The notes beneath the pieces were generated by a model that saw only the letters and a list, made by a program, of their open reading frames with translations, had not been told where the DNA came from and searched no databases. This document shows positions 32,825-41,667 of a stretch of 43,019 nucleotides of DNA, piece after piece; the stretch's first letter is position 1, and each line of letters starts with the position of its first letter. The translations under genes were made by a program, and so were the position numbers. This DNA comes from Pirellula sp. (GTDB taxonomy: Bacteria > Planctomycetota > Planctomycetia > Pirellulales > Lacipirellulaceae): contig PNKX01000033.1 in assembly GCA_013822725.1 (NCBI GenBank), positions 1 through 43,019 of the forward strand, read 5' to 3'.

Positions 32825-35800
32825 ATGACCAGCGCCGCCGCCGATCGAAATCTCCTCTTCGGCATTCTCGCCGTCCAGATGGACTTCGTCCGTTCCGAGC
32901 AGCTCATCGCGGCGATGAACTCGTGGGTTCTCGACAAACAGCGTCCCCTCGCCGACCATCTCGTCACGGCCGGCGCGCTCGCCAGCGATTCGCGCCAGCT
33001 TCTTGATGCACTCGTCGACAAGCACATCGCCCTCCACGGCGGCCGGGCGGACGCCAGCCTGGCTGCGCTCAGTTCCGTCGACCCGCTCCGCCACGAGCTC
33101 GCAGCGATCGCCGACAACGACGTGCAACAGAGTCTCGGCCACGCCGGCCCCGTCACGCCGCGCGGCGATCGGCACGCGACGGTCGCCGTCCCGCCGCGAA
33201 AGCCAGCGTCGCCCGGGTTGCGGTTCCACATCCTTCGCCCCCACGCTGCCGGCGGCCTCGGCAAAGTCTCCATCGCCCGCGACGACGAGCTCAACCGCGA
33301 AGTCGCCCTGAAAGAACTTCACGATCGCCACGCCGACAACCCCGACAGCCGCGCTCGATTCCTGCAAGAGGCTGAAATCACCGGCGGGCTGGAGCATCCG
33401 GGCGTCGTACCGATCTACGGTCTCGGCCAATACGCCGACGGCCGCCCCTTCTACGCGATGCGCTTCATTCGCGGCGACAGCCTCGCCCAAGCTATCGACC
33501 GCTTCCACCGCGAGGCCGATCCCTCCTGGCGACAACCCGCCGACGTGTTGCAACTCCGCCGCCTGTTGGCCAGGTTCCTCGACGTCTGCAACGCTATCGA
33601 CTACGCCCACAGCCGCGGCGTACTCCATCGCGATCTCAAGCCAGGCAACATCATGCTTGGCCAGTACGGCGAGACGCTGGTCGTCGATTGGGGGTTGGCC
33701 AAACCGCAAGGTCAGGTCGAACCGCCGCCCGCCGATCCCAACGTCACGCTCCCCCATCTGCCCGAACCGCTCCTCCGCCCGCAGTCAGGTTCCGGCTCTG
33801 CCCCGACGCAAATGGGCGCCGCGATCGGCACCCCCGCCTTCATGAGCCCCGAGCAAGCCGCCGGCCGACTCGATCAACTCAGCGGCGCCAGCGACGTCTA
33901 CAGCCTCGGCGCCACGCTCTACGTCATTCTCACCGGCCGCGCGCCGCAGGACGACGCTGACCTCGGCGTCGTCTTACAGCGAGTCGCCCGTGGCGAGTTC
34001 CCCAAGCCCCGCTCGATCAAACCGATTGTCCCACGCGGCCTCGAAGCGATCTGCCTGAAGGCGATGGCCCTTCGCCCCCGCGATCGCTACGCCTCCCCGC
34101 GCAGCCTCGCCGACGACGTCGAAGCCTGGCTTGCCGACGAACCGGTCTCGGCTCTCCCCGAATCGCTCCCCGCGCGGACTGGCCGTTGGGTGAAGAACCA
34201 TCGCACGCTCGTCACCAGCGGCGTCGCGATGACCCTGGTCGCTGCCATCGCCCTTGCGGCGGGCAACGTTCGCCTCCGTGCTGCCAACGATCGCGAACGC
34301 GACGCCAAAGTTGCCGCACTCGCCGCCCAGAAGAGCGCTGAGGCGGCGCAACGGAAGGCCGAGACGTCCCAAGCCGAGGCCGAGCGCCAAATCGGGCGCA
34401 ACGAGCAACTCCTCGCGCTCGCGCGCCAGTCGCTCGAACGCTACGAATCACTTAGCAAGTCCGAGCTATTGGCCAGCTACGGCATGGAATCGCTGCGCGG
34501 CGATTTGCTCGAAGCCGCCGTCGCGTTTTACGACGCTCTCGCCGCACAAGCGGATCAAACGGAAGTCTCCCGTCGTGATCGCGGCGAGGCACTGTTTCGA
34601 CTCGCTGGCGCCCATTGGCAGCTCGGAAGAATGGACGCCGCTCGACAAGCGTACGATCAGGCGATCGGGCAGTTCAAACAGCTTTCCGCTGAGTTCCCCG
34701 CGAATCCCGCCTACCGACGAGGCGCCGCCGTCAATGCTACGCAAGTCGCCGAACTGCTGATTGATAATCACGCGCCGAACGACGCGACGCCCTATCTTGC
34801 CGAAGCGGCCGAGGCGTTTGATCAGCTGCTTGAGCAGCATCCGACTGACCCCGACTACGCCGCCCGCCGAGCCTACGTCGCTTCCCTCGCAGGCGAGCGA
34901 CGTAGGCAACTCGGCCAAATGGAATCGGTCCCTGCCGAGTTTGCTCGCGCAATTACGATCCTTGAGTCTGTCGATCTCTCAACAGCGACGCCCGAGCAGT
35001 CTGTCGACGTTCGCTTCCGATTGGCTCGAGCTCTCAACCAACTTGCCGTCTTTGAACTTCAAGTTCTCTGGAAGTTTGCTCAGGCCGGAGAACGGGTGAG
35101 ACGAGCAGCTGAGCTCATGCGCAAACTCCACGAGGTGGAGCCGACTAATATCGAAATCACCCATACGCTGGCTCAGATCCTCCGCCAAACGGGCGATATC
35201 GAAGCCCGGGAGTTCCGCATCGATGCGGCGCGGGCCGCGTACGCGGAGGGGATCAGCGTCGCTGTCGAGCTTGACGAACTCCACCCCGACGTCCCGCATG
35301 TTCGCCAGGAACTCGCTGAGCTCCACCAATCCGCCGGAACCTTGCATGGTCCCCTGGAGGACGCCAATCTCACGCCCGCAGGCCTCGAACACCAGCTGCA
35401 AGCTCTGGAGATTGGGCGCGACTTGGCCTTAAAGTTCCCCCAACAGGTCGACCGGCAGCTGGCGCTCGCCCGCTACCAGGCTTCACTCGCCGATGCGTAC
35501 CGCCATCGGGGCCGTGCCGACGACGCCCGGCAGACCATCGAAAGCGCTCGAAAAACGCTAAACGTCGCCACTACCGTCGCGGGCGATAATTTCGACGTCC
35601 TTTTCTCTCTCGCCAATCTGCAGTTACAGCTGACCGACGTCAGTCGTGAGGCGGGCCAGCCGCAGGAAGCGCTCGACGGACTTGAGCAGGCTCGTGAAAC
35701 GATCGACAAGCTTCAGAAGCTTACTCCTGACGTTGGCGAGGTGGCGTTGATGACCGCCACCTATCGTTTGAACCGCAGCATGACGCTGGTGGATCTCCAG

Positions 35801-36409
35801 CGAATCAGTGACGCCATCGCCGAATTCAACCAGTTCAACATCGCCATCGCGCGCTGCAGCGAACTCGCTGAGGCTCCCTGGATGAAAGCCTCCGTCGCCT
35901 CGATGAAAGCTCTGGCCGCCGCCGCCCGGCTCATTGGCGTCAACTGCATCCGCAATGACGGCGTTCTGCAGGCGCTCGCCGACGACGGCAAGTATCAGCT
36001 CTGCGCCGAGCAAGCGCGGGAGTTTCCTGCCGTCACCGGCGAACCTTCCGACCGCGTTGTTGCGGCGCAAGCCCTCGCTTACGCAGCTGCCCGAGCGGCC
36101 GGCGACGACCAACTCAACCCCGACGACCAATCGCGACTCGTCGAATCGCTCTCGCTGGAGTCCATCAGCCAACTCGAACTCGCGTGGCTCCAAGGATACC
36201 TCCGCCGCGAGAGCTCAAGCGGCCTTGCGAGCCTCCTCTTCGGTTCGGCCATCTCTCCCGAGGACGTGCGCCAAGACGAACAGTTCGAGGCGCTTAGAAA
36301 CCGCGATGATTTCGCCAAATTGATGCAGCGGATCGAAGAAGAAGATCCTCCGCCTGCCGAATCGGCCCCCGCCGCCAACTCGCCCGAAGAGCCGACGACC
36401 GCCGAATGA
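32825..36409 (+). CDS. Transmembrane Ser/Thr protein kinase with TPR-like sensor region
   Basis: A 1194-residue receptor-like kinase. The N-terminal ~65 residues (LLFGILAVQMDFVRSEQLI) are a small helical module often found before planctomycete kinases. The kinase domain spans about 130-440: a Gly loop AAGGLGKVSIA, VALKEL (catalytic Lys), LHRDLKPGNIMLG, VVDWGLAK in place of DFG, and GTPAFMSPEQA. A transmembrane helix is at about 461-482 (VAMTLVAAIALAAGNVRL), then a coiled coil (AEAAQRKAETSQAEAERQ) and a long helical TPR-like region at 540-1100. Kinase inside, TPR outside is expected. It may phosphorylate targets read by FHA proteins such as the cyclase at 26654. ATG 32825 is chosen over TTG 32798. 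Confidence 0.93.
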   Translation: MTSAAADRNLLFGILAVQMDFVRSEQLIAAMNSWVLDKQRPLADHLVTAGALASDSRQLLDALVDKHIALHGGRADASLAALSSVDPLRHELAAIADNDVQQSLGHAGPVTPRGDRHATVAVPPRKPASPGLRFHILRPHAAGGLGKVSIARDDELNREVALKELHDRHADNPDSRARFLQEAEITGGLEHPGVVPIYGLGQYADGRPFYAMRFIRGDSLAQAIDRFHREADPSWRQPADVLQLRRLLARFLDVCNAIDYAHSRGVLHRDLKPGNIMLGQYGETLVVDWGLAKPQGQVEPPPADPNVTLPHLPEPLLRPQSGSGSAPTQMGAAIGTPAFMSPEQAAGRLDQLSGASDVYSLGATLYVILTGRAPQDDADLGVVLQRVARGEFPKPRSIKPIVPRGLEAICLKAMALRPRDRYASPRSLADDVEAWLADEPVSALPESLPARTGRWVKNHRTLVTSGVAMTLVAAIALAAGNVRLRAANDRERDAKVAALAAQKSAEAAQRKAETSQAEAERQIGRNEQLLALARQSLERYESLSKSELLASYGMESLRGDLLEAAVAFYDALAAQADQTEVSRRDRGEALFRLAGAHWQLGRMDAARQAYDQAIGQFKQLSAEFPANPAYRRGAAVNATQVAELLIDNHAPNDATPYLAEAAEAFDQLLEQHPTDPDYAARRAYVASLAGERRRQLGQMESVPAEFARAITILESVDLSTATPEQSVDVRFRLARALNQLAVFELQVLWKFAQAGERVRRAAELMRKLHEVEPTNIEITHTLAQILRQTGDIEAREFRIDAARAAYAEGISVAVELDELHPDVPHVRQELAELHQSAGTLHGPLEDANLTPAGLEHQLQALEIGRDLALKFPQQVDRQLALARYQASLADAYRHRGRADDARQTIESARKTLNVATTVAGDNFDVLFSLANLQLQLTDVSREAGQPQEALDGLEQARETIDKLQKLTPDVGEVALMTATYRLNRSMTLVDLQRISDAIAEFNQFNIAIARCSELAEAPWMKASVASMKALAAAARLIGVNCIRNDGVLQALADDGKYQLCAEQAREFPAVTGEPSDRVVAAQALAYAAARAAGDDQLNPDDQSRLVESLSLESISQLELAWLQGYLRRESSSGLASLLFGSAISPEDVRQDEQFEALRNRDDFAKLMQRIEEEDPPPAESAPAANSPEEPTTAE

Positions 36410-36507
36410 CCAAAATCCGTTGACTCGGCCCACGGCAGCTCCACCAAGGTAGCCGCAACGATTTATCTCAAGTCTCAAATTCCCTGATTCAGGGGTGACG
36501 AGGCGGC

Positions 36508-36536
36508 TTGCCGACCCATGGTTTGCGAGCTATATT
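36508..36536 (+). promoter_or_regulatory. Sigma-70-like promoter upstream of tRNA-Asp
   Basis: TTGCCG (36508-36513), a 17-bp spacer and TATATT (36531-36536), about 108 bases before the tRNA. A small hairpin CCCTGA-T-TCAGGG (36482-36494 region) precedes it and may end the kinase transcript. Confidence 0.6.
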
Positions 36537-36650
36537 TCTTGCTTCAGGGCGGCTTCGGCCCCCTGGCCAATGAGCCCCGTAGGCAGGCAATTGCCGGCGT
36601 TTTCCAATGCCAGCGAACTTTCCGCCCCACTGCGGCCTCTTTCGCTACAC

Positions 36651-36724
36651 GGCGCTGTAGCTCAATTGGTTAGAGCACTGGACTGTCGATCCAGAGGTTG
36701 CGGGTTCGAGCCCCGTCAGCGTCG
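36651..36724 (+). tRNA. tRNA-Asp(GTC)
   Basis: Full cloverleaf: acceptor GGCGCTG/CAGCGTC (one G-U), D arm GCTC/GAGC, anticodon stem CTGGA/TCCAG with loop CTGTCGA giving GTC, variable loop AGGTT, T arm GCGGG-TTCGAGC-CCCGT, discriminator G36724, no encoded CCA. The integrase gene begins 124 bp downstream on the same strand, so the 3' end of this tRNA is the likely attachment site of the element that follows. Confidence 0.95.
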
Positions 36725-36727
36725 CTG

Positions 36728-36758
36728 AGTTAAGTTGTTGTCGGACTTTTAGTTAAGT
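36728..36758. repeat. Direct repeats next to the presumed attachment site
   Basis: AGTTAAGT occurs at 36728-36735 and 36751-36758. An inverted repeat CTGCCG/CGGCAG (36762-36767 and 36773-36778) follows. Such sites just inside the border could be integrase arm sites. Confidence 0.4.
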
Positions 36759-36796
36759 CACCTGCCGTCGGTCGGCAGTGCGGCCTGTTTCTGAAA

Positions 36797-36822
36797 CCCA
36801 AAACGGTACCTACCGTTTTGGG
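36797..36822. promoter_or_regulatory. Perfect 12-bp-arm palindrome upstream of the integrase
   Basis: CCCAAAACGGTA, a CC spacer and TACCGTTTTGGG form a symmetric 26-bp site ending 26 bases before the integrase ATG. It fits a dimeric repressor operator or recombination-factor site; as RNA it would form a stable hairpin just before the RBS. Confidence 0.6.
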
Positions 36823-36848
36823 CAGGGGGAATCCAGGAGAACCGCACC

Positions 36849-38102
36849 ATGCCCCGACTTCTTCAAGCCCTCCCCAAGTACCGCAAGCACCGGGCGAGCG
36901 GACAGGCTGTGGTCACGCTCAACGGGCGAGACCACTATCTCGGCCCTCACGGCACCAAGACCAGCAAACTCGACTATGATCGCGTCGTCGGCGAGTGGCT
37001 CGCCAGCGGGCGTTCCCCCAGTTACGGCGCTGCCGTCGACGACCTGACCGTCGTGGAACTGGTCGCCGATTATCGCCGATACGCGATCGGCTACTTCGGT
37101 GAGGGAATCAACAGCGAGCTTTACCGCATCGACGCCGCGGTCAAGCTGTTGACGTCCCTCTACGGCCGCACCGCCGCCGCCGCGTTCGGCCCCCTCGAAC
37201 TCAAGGCCCTGCGCGAGCGGTTCATCAGCGTCGGCTGGAGCCGCTACTATATCAACGCGAACACGCGCCGGATCGTCCGGATGTTCCGTTGGGCGGCAGC
37301 CGACGGGCGAGTCTCTCCTTTGGTCCCTCAGGCGTTGGCGATGGTCCCTGGGCTCCGAAGGGGTAAGACCAATGCCCGCGAGACGGAGCCGATTTTGCCG
37401 GTCGCTGACGACGTCGTCGACGCCACGCTCCCCCACCTTTCCGACGTCGTCGCCGACATGGTCCGGCTGCAACGACTCACCGGCTGCCGTCCCGCCGAGA
37501 TTTGCGCCCTGCGTCCGTGCGATCTCGACCGCACCGGTGAGGTCTGGATTTACCGGCCGCCGTCCCACAAAACGTCTCATCACGGCAAAGAGCGGGCGAT
37601 CTTCGTTGGCGCCCGCGGGCAGGAGATTTTGCTCCGATACCTTGCTCGGGATGAGGCGGCATTCTGCTTCAGCCCCCGCGACTCCGAGGCAAAACGACGC
37701 GCCGTCGTCGCCGCCGCCCGCAAGACGCCTTTGTCGTGCGGCAATCGAGCCGGCACCAATCGCCGGAAACGGCCCAGCCGCCAACCGGGTGACCGCTACG
37801 ACGCCCGGACTTACTACCGGGCGATTCGCTATGCCTGCGACCGGGCGTTCCGCCACCCCTCCCTAGGCAACGTCCGCGAGCAACTGCTCACTGCTGAGCA
37901 AAAGCTTGAATTGAAGGCATGGCGGAAAGCTCACCGCTGGGCGCCGAATCAACTCCGCCACGCCGCGGCGACGGAGGTACGGCGCGAATTCGGGCTGGAA
38001 GCCGCTCAGGTGATGCTGGGACACTCCCGTGCCGACGTGACGCAAGTTTACGCCGAGCGAGATCTGGCCAAGGGCGTAGAGGTAGCGAAACGCATCGGTT
38101 GA
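36849..38102 (+). CDS. Complete tyrosine recombinase (integrase)
   Basis: A 417-residue integrase. The N-terminal ~60 residues are a basic arm-binding part (LPKYRKHRASGQAVV). A core-binding domain follows to about 170. The catalytic domain has all six usual residues: Arg in TGCRPAEICALRP (about 215), Lys in PSHKTSHHGKERAI, His and Arg in NQLRHAAATEVRR (about 365-375), His in MLGHSRADVT and nucleophile Tyr in QVYAERD (about 403). It is therefore probably active. It belongs to a different subgroup from the integrase at 1-801. GGAGA precedes ATG 36849. The adjacent tRNA-Asp is the likely target. Confidence 0.93.
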   Translation: MPRLLQALPKYRKHRASGQAVVTLNGRDHYLGPHGTKTSKLDYDRVVGEWLASGRSPSYGAAVDDLTVVELVADYRRYAIGYFGEGINSELYRIDAAVKLLTSLYGRTAAAAFGPLELKALRERFISVGWSRYYINANTRRIVRMFRWAAADGRVSPLVPQALAMVPGLRRGKTNARETEPILPVADDVVDATLPHLSDVVADMVRLQRLTGCRPAEICALRPCDLDRTGEVWIYRPPSHKTSHHGKERAIFVGARGQEILLRYLARDEAAFCFSPRDSEAKRRAVVAAARKTPLSCGNRAGTNRRKRPSRQPGDRYDARTYYRAIRYACDRAFRHPSLGNVREQLLTAEQKLELKAWRKAHRWAPNQLRHAAATEVRREFGLEAAQVMLGHSRADVTQVYAERDLAKGVEVAKRIG

Positions 38103-38142
38103 CGTGATTTTTTGCCGAGTTCGCGGGACTGATCCCCCGCTA

Positions 38143-38190
38143 GACCGGTCGGCGCGGCTGCATGCATTACCGCCGCGGCGTCGGCCGGTC
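38143..38190 (+). terminator. Strong hairpin after the integrase gene
   Basis: GACCGGTCGGCG (38143-38154) pairs, allowing G-U, with CGTCGGCCGGTC (38179-38190); further CGGC/GCCG pairing extends it. No T-run follows, but TTTTTT lies at 38108-38113 before it. It may end the integrase transcript or isolate the next gene. Confidence 0.45.
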
Positions 38191-38219
38191 GCTCGGCACT
38201 CACCTATGTAAGGCAACAT

Positions 38220-38897
38220 ATGGCAAAAAAGAAAACCTATAAGGGGGGCGCTCCTCATATCACCGTCTCCGCGGAACCTGAGCAAAGTGAAGCAAACGCA
38301 GAAGAATTGGCGCGAGAACGGTTCCTAAAACACGACTTGCCCGCCTACTTGCATTCCGACGGATGCGGGCTTCAGCTAAGCGAACGCCTTAGCTTTCCCG
38401 AAATCTTCGAATCGTGCGAGTCCTTTCTAGTGGATCTCGCAATCGCCTCCGATGCAGCGAAGCGATTGCAGAAGCGAGGCGTCTCTGCCCCGGAAACCCG
38501 CGAGTACGCGCTAACCGCGTTGGTCACCGGCAGGAGCATCCTTGCCGACCTTCAGAAGCCGGCTAGGAAGCGACAGAGCGTCGAATGGTACGTCGGTCGC
38601 GTGTTGTGGTTTGACAAGCAGCTCATGTACGCGATCGATAAATTGAAGGGAATGGACCAAGTGGCCAAGCGCGAGGCCGCTCGGCAAAAACGCGCCGGTG
38701 ACGAACGATGCAAACTCAAAACGAGCGAAGACAAAGAGAAGGCATTAGAAATTATCTTGAGATTCTACAAGCCGCCGCGCGTCAAAAAGACCCCAGCATG
38801 TCTTCGGGCCGTCCCCGTCGTCTGGGAAGAAATGGGGAAAGTAGTAGGGGACAGAACGCTGCGCAGGTTGCTAGACACGCATCTTAAGGTGGATTAG
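38220..38897 (+). CDS. Unknown protein carried by the integrative element
   Basis: A 225-residue, charged, mostly helical, soluble protein beginning MAKKKTYKGGAPHITVSAEP. I do not recognise it. A Glu-rich stretch (SEANAEELARERF) is at about 25, a hydrophobic helical core at 55-130 (FPEIFESCESFLVDLAIASD; ALTALVTGRSILADL), a Lys/Arg-rich region at 150-180 (AKREAARQKRAGDERCK), and a C-terminal helix pair (VWEEMGKVVGDRTLRRLLD) that could be a small helix-turn-helix. AAGG lies upstream of ATG 38220. It sits between the integrase and the DUF1580 gene and has its own flanking hairpin and repeats, so it may be cargo or a regulator. Confidence 0.78.
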   Translation: MAKKKTYKGGAPHITVSAEPEQSEANAEELARERFLKHDLPAYLHSDGCGLQLSERLSFPEIFESCESFLVDLAIASDAAKRLQKRGVSAPETREYALTALVTGRSILADLQKPARKRQSVEWYVGRVLWFDKQLMYAIDKLKGMDQVAKREAARQKRAGDERCKLKTSEDKEKALEIILRFYKPPRVKKTPACLRAVPVVWEEMGKVVGDRTLRRLLDTHLKVD

Positions 38898-38910
38898 CGG
38901 CGGGACTTGT

Positions 38911-38953
38911 CTAGTCGTGTCCCAATAATTAAGAGACTTAGCTAGTCGAGTCC
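38911..38953. repeat. Direct repeats upstream of the DUF1580 gene
   Basis: CTAGTCGTGTCC (38911-38922) and CTAGTCGAGTCC (38942-38953) differ at one base and are 31 bp apart, three helical turns. The spacing fits two bound copies of a regulator, perhaps the DUF1580 protein itself. Confidence 0.5.
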
Positions 38954-38970
38954 GAGATTGTGCTGAATTT

Positions 38971-39028
38971 GTTGCACACTGCAGCCATGCGACGCAACGC
39001 ATGGCTATTTTTATTTCGGAGGTGCAAC
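38971..39028 (+). promoter_or_regulatory. Nested hairpin leader covering the DUF1580 ribosome binding site
   Basis: An inner stem AGCCATGCG/CGCATGGCT (38983-38991 and 38998-39006) is followed by ATTTTTATTT, like an intrinsic terminator. An outer stem GTTGCAC (38971-38977) with GTGCAAC (39022-39028) overlaps the end of the RBS GGAGGT (39018-39023) and touches the start codon at 39029. The layout suggests attenuation or control of translation. Confidence 0.6.
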
Positions 39029-39313
39029 ATGTCTAACTTACTGAATGAACATCGACTGACGCTTGCCGAACTGGCCCGCCGCGAAGGCGTCAGCGTCTGC
39101 ACGGTGTGGCGATGGGCGCAACGCGGGGCTCGCGGGGCCAAACTGGAGACATTCGCCGTTGGCGGACGTCGATACACGACCGAAGAGGCCCATGAGCGGT
39201 TTGCTCGGGGGTGCACTGAGGCCATTCGAGCGCCGACGCAGGTCCGCAGCAATCGCCAGCGCAACGCCGCGATCGCCCAAGCTGAACGAGAACTGAAGTC
39301 AGCCGGCTTCTAA
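39029..39313 (+). CDS. DUF1580 helix-turn-helix protein, possible excisionase or regulator
   Basis: A 94-residue protein. Residues 10-60 form a MerR/excisionase-like helix-turn-helix (LTLAELARREGVSVCTVWRW, then AQRGARGAKLETFAVGGRR) as in DUF1580, a family I know from planctomycetes. The tail (YTTEEAHERFARG to QAERELKSAGF) is helical. Small DNA-binding proteins of this kind act as excisionases or regulators in integrative elements. The start is fixed by the strong GGAGGT before ATG 39029; an in-frame ATG at 38960 would run through the hairpin leader. It lies 118 bp before the primase-helicase gene. Confidence 0.87.
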   Translation: MSNLLNEHRLTLAELARREGVSVCTVWRWAQRGARGAKLETFAVGGRRYTTEEAHERFARGCTEAIRAPTQVRSNRQRNAAIAQAERELKSAGF

Positions 39314-39431
39314 TTCTTAGCATCCTGCCGACATCCTTGGTCGACTTCGGAGCCCGGTCGCTTTTCGTTCGGACCGCCTCACGCCCATTGGGTTAAGGGC
39401 AGCAACGCTAATAGAGAAAAAAGGGGGCACT

Positions 39432-41666
39432 ATGTCAGAAGCATCCAATAACGACGCCGAGCTGATCGACGAGCTCTTAAATGCTGGTTCAGCGCTGATC
39501 GATCGAGGTCTGCACATCATTCCCTGCAGTGGCAAAACGCCCTGCGATGATTGGGGGCATAGCGCCCGCGAATGGCAGACATTGCCGATCACGAGGGAGC
39601 GACTGGAGCGCGGTGTAAGAGCGGCTAAGGAGCCGGCCATCGGCATCATCCTGGGCCCCCGGTCCGGCATCATTGACATTGAAACAGACAGCGCTGCGGA
39701 GGTCGCGGCCGTCAATCACTTATGGGAAGGTGTCGACCGTCCCGTTGCCCCAACCTACAGGTCCAAGCGAGGGCACCACCAGTTTTATCGTTGGGACGAA
39801 CGGCTCGCCGCGCTAGGGAGAGCGGTCTTTGAATACAAGGATCCCCAAGGCAACTCCGTGAAGATCCGCTTGGGCGGAGTAGGCGCCGCACAGAGCATCC
39901 TACCACCAACCCCGGGGCGACAGTGGCTGCCTAACCTGTCACTGGATGATGTGGATCCGCCGCCTTTACCAGAGGAGGTGATCGAGCGACTACTGGCTGC
40001 CTCACAGAAGAAACAAAGCACCCCGCTTGAGGCGAGCACGCCAGTGCAGCAGCAGTCCGATCGCGGAGTTCGCTTCGATACTGTCGCGGCGATGGAACGC
40101 AGCACCGAAGGCATGGAGGATGGCGCCGACGGCTCGAAGCGCCTCTTTACCTGTGCGTGCCGCTGCGTTGAGGCCAATTTGTCGGACGAATCGGCCGTGG
40201 CGTCGATTCGCGCCTATGCCCAGGAGAGGCCATTCCCGAAAGCCTGGAGCGACGCTGAGATTCTAGAGAGGGTCCGCGACGCCGAACGGACGACGACACG
40301 AGGCAGGGAGGACACTCGCACTGCACCTCTGACAGATTTAGGGAACGGACGGCGGTTCGCGAGATTGTACGGGCAGACCGTACGCTATGTTCACAACTGG
40401 GGCAAATGGCTCGTCTGGGATGGCACTCGATGGAGACTCGACGATCGGGGCGTCGTGATGAGCCTCGCTAAGGAGATTCCACGTCACATATTAGATGAGG
40501 CACGCCGACTCACCACTCCCGACGAGCTCTCGGCTCATATGAAATGGGCTAAGGCTTCGCAGTCGCTGCGGAGGTTTGAGGCGACGCTTGCCCTCGCAGA
40601 GTCAGAGCCACCAATTGCGATCGGTCCTGAGTTACTGGACACACAGCCTTGGCAATTCAACTGCGCGAATGGGACGGTTGATCTACGGACTGGTCAGCTG
40701 CGACCCCACGACCCAAACGACCTGCTGACTAAATGCACGAATGTCGCGTACCCGACCGACTCCAGCGTCATTCCACATCGGTGGTTGGCGTTTCTCGATA
40801 CCACATTCGGCGGTGACCGTGCGCTGATCTCATATGTCCAAGGGCTCATGGGAGTGGCCCTCTTCGGCAAACAACGTGAGCATTTACTCCCAGTCTTCTA
40901 CGGCGGCGGGGCTAACGGCAAATCGGTCTTCACCACGACAGTTCAGGCGGCCATGGGTGAGTACGCGCACACGGCCCCGCACGGCTTTCTGATGACCAGA
41001 CGCAATGACGAGCACCCCACCGCGCTGGCTGATCTCTTTGGCAAGCGCCTCGTCATCATTGCCGAAACCAAGGATGGACAACGATTGGACGAAGGGCTGG
41101 TCAAGTCTGTAACCGGCGGCGACCGGATTCGAGCTCGACGCATGCGTGAGGACCACTGGGAGTTTATCCCTTCGCACCTCGCCATTCTGGTAAGCAATCA
41201 TAAACCAGTCATCAGCGGAACGGATAAGGGCATTTGGAGGCGACTGAGGCTGATACCGTTCAACGTGACCATTCCAGAAGAAGAGCAGGACCGGGAGCTT
41301 TCCGACAAGCTCCAAGCGGAGCTTCCCGGGATCTTACAATGGATGGTTGACGGCTGCCTGCAGTGGCAAGCCAGCGACCTGCACGAGCCACCAAGCGTGA
41401 CCGACGCTACAGCGGAGTACCAAGTGGAGTCGGACACATTCGCTTCCTGGTTTGCAGAGCTAGTGGTGCGCGACAACTCGAAAGAACTTACCGCAGCGGC
41501 GGCGTACAGCAGTTATACCAGTTGGTGCGAAGCCAACGGTGATCACCCAATAAGTAAAAAGTCCTTAGGCCAGCGGATAATGGAAAATGGCATTGGGAAA
41601 CGGAAGAGCAATGGGATTAGGTACGTCGGCATCACACTTGCCGGAGGGGTCGATCCTGAGATGTAG
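39432..41666 (+). CDS. Primase-polymerase/SF3 helicase fusion (D5/P4 type)
   Basis: A 744-residue replication protein. The N-terminal ~170 residues resemble a primase-polymerase (AEP) domain: GLHIIPCSGKTPCDDW, GIILGPRSGIIDIETD with an acidic catalytic pair, and KRGHHQFYRW. A middle region (about 275-440) resembles the D5 N-terminal domain (VHNWGKWLVWDGTRW). The SF3 helicase spans about 470-640: Walker A GGGANGKSVFTT with Lys at about 495, Walker B RLVIIAETKD at about 537, and sensor/arginine region VSNHKPVISGTD then GIWRRLRLIPF. Such proteins start replication at the element's own origin. A C-terminal winged-helix-like part ends near SKKSLGQRI. GGGGG-rich DNA precedes ATG 39432. An inverted repeat begins one base after the stop. 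Confidence 0.93.
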   Translation: MSEASNNDAELIDELLNAGSALIDRGLHIIPCSGKTPCDDWGHSAREWQTLPITRERLERGVRAAKEPAIGIILGPRSGIIDIETDSAAEVAAVNHLWEGVDRPVAPTYRSKRGHHQFYRWDERLAALGRAVFEYKDPQGNSVKIRLGGVGAAQSILPPTPGRQWLPNLSLDDVDPPPLPEEVIERLLAASQKKQSTPLEASTPVQQQSDRGVRFDTVAAMERSTEGMEDGADGSKRLFTCACRCVEANLSDESAVASIRAYAQERPFPKAWSDAEILERVRDAERTTTRGREDTRTAPLTDLGNGRRFARLYGQTVRYVHNWGKWLVWDGTRWRLDDRGVVMSLAKEIPRHILDEARRLTTPDELSAHMKWAKASQSLRRFEATLALAESEPPIAIGPELLDTQPWQFNCANGTVDLRTGQLRPHDPNDLLTKCTNVAYPTDSSVIPHRWLAFLDTTFGGDRALISYVQGLMGVALFGKQREHLLPVFYGGGANGKSVFTTTVQAAMGEYAHTAPHGFLMTRRNDEHPTALADLFGKRLVIIAETKDGQRLDEGLVKSVTGGDRIRARRMREDHWEFIPSHLAILVSNHKPVISGTDKGIWRRLRLIPFNVTIPEEEQDRELSDKLQAELPGILQWMVDGCLQWQASDLHEPPSVTDATAEYQVESDTFASWFAELVVRDNSKELTAAAAYSSYTSWCEANGDHPISKKSLGQRIMENGIGKRKSNGIRYVGITLAGGVDPEM

Positions 41667-41667
41667 T

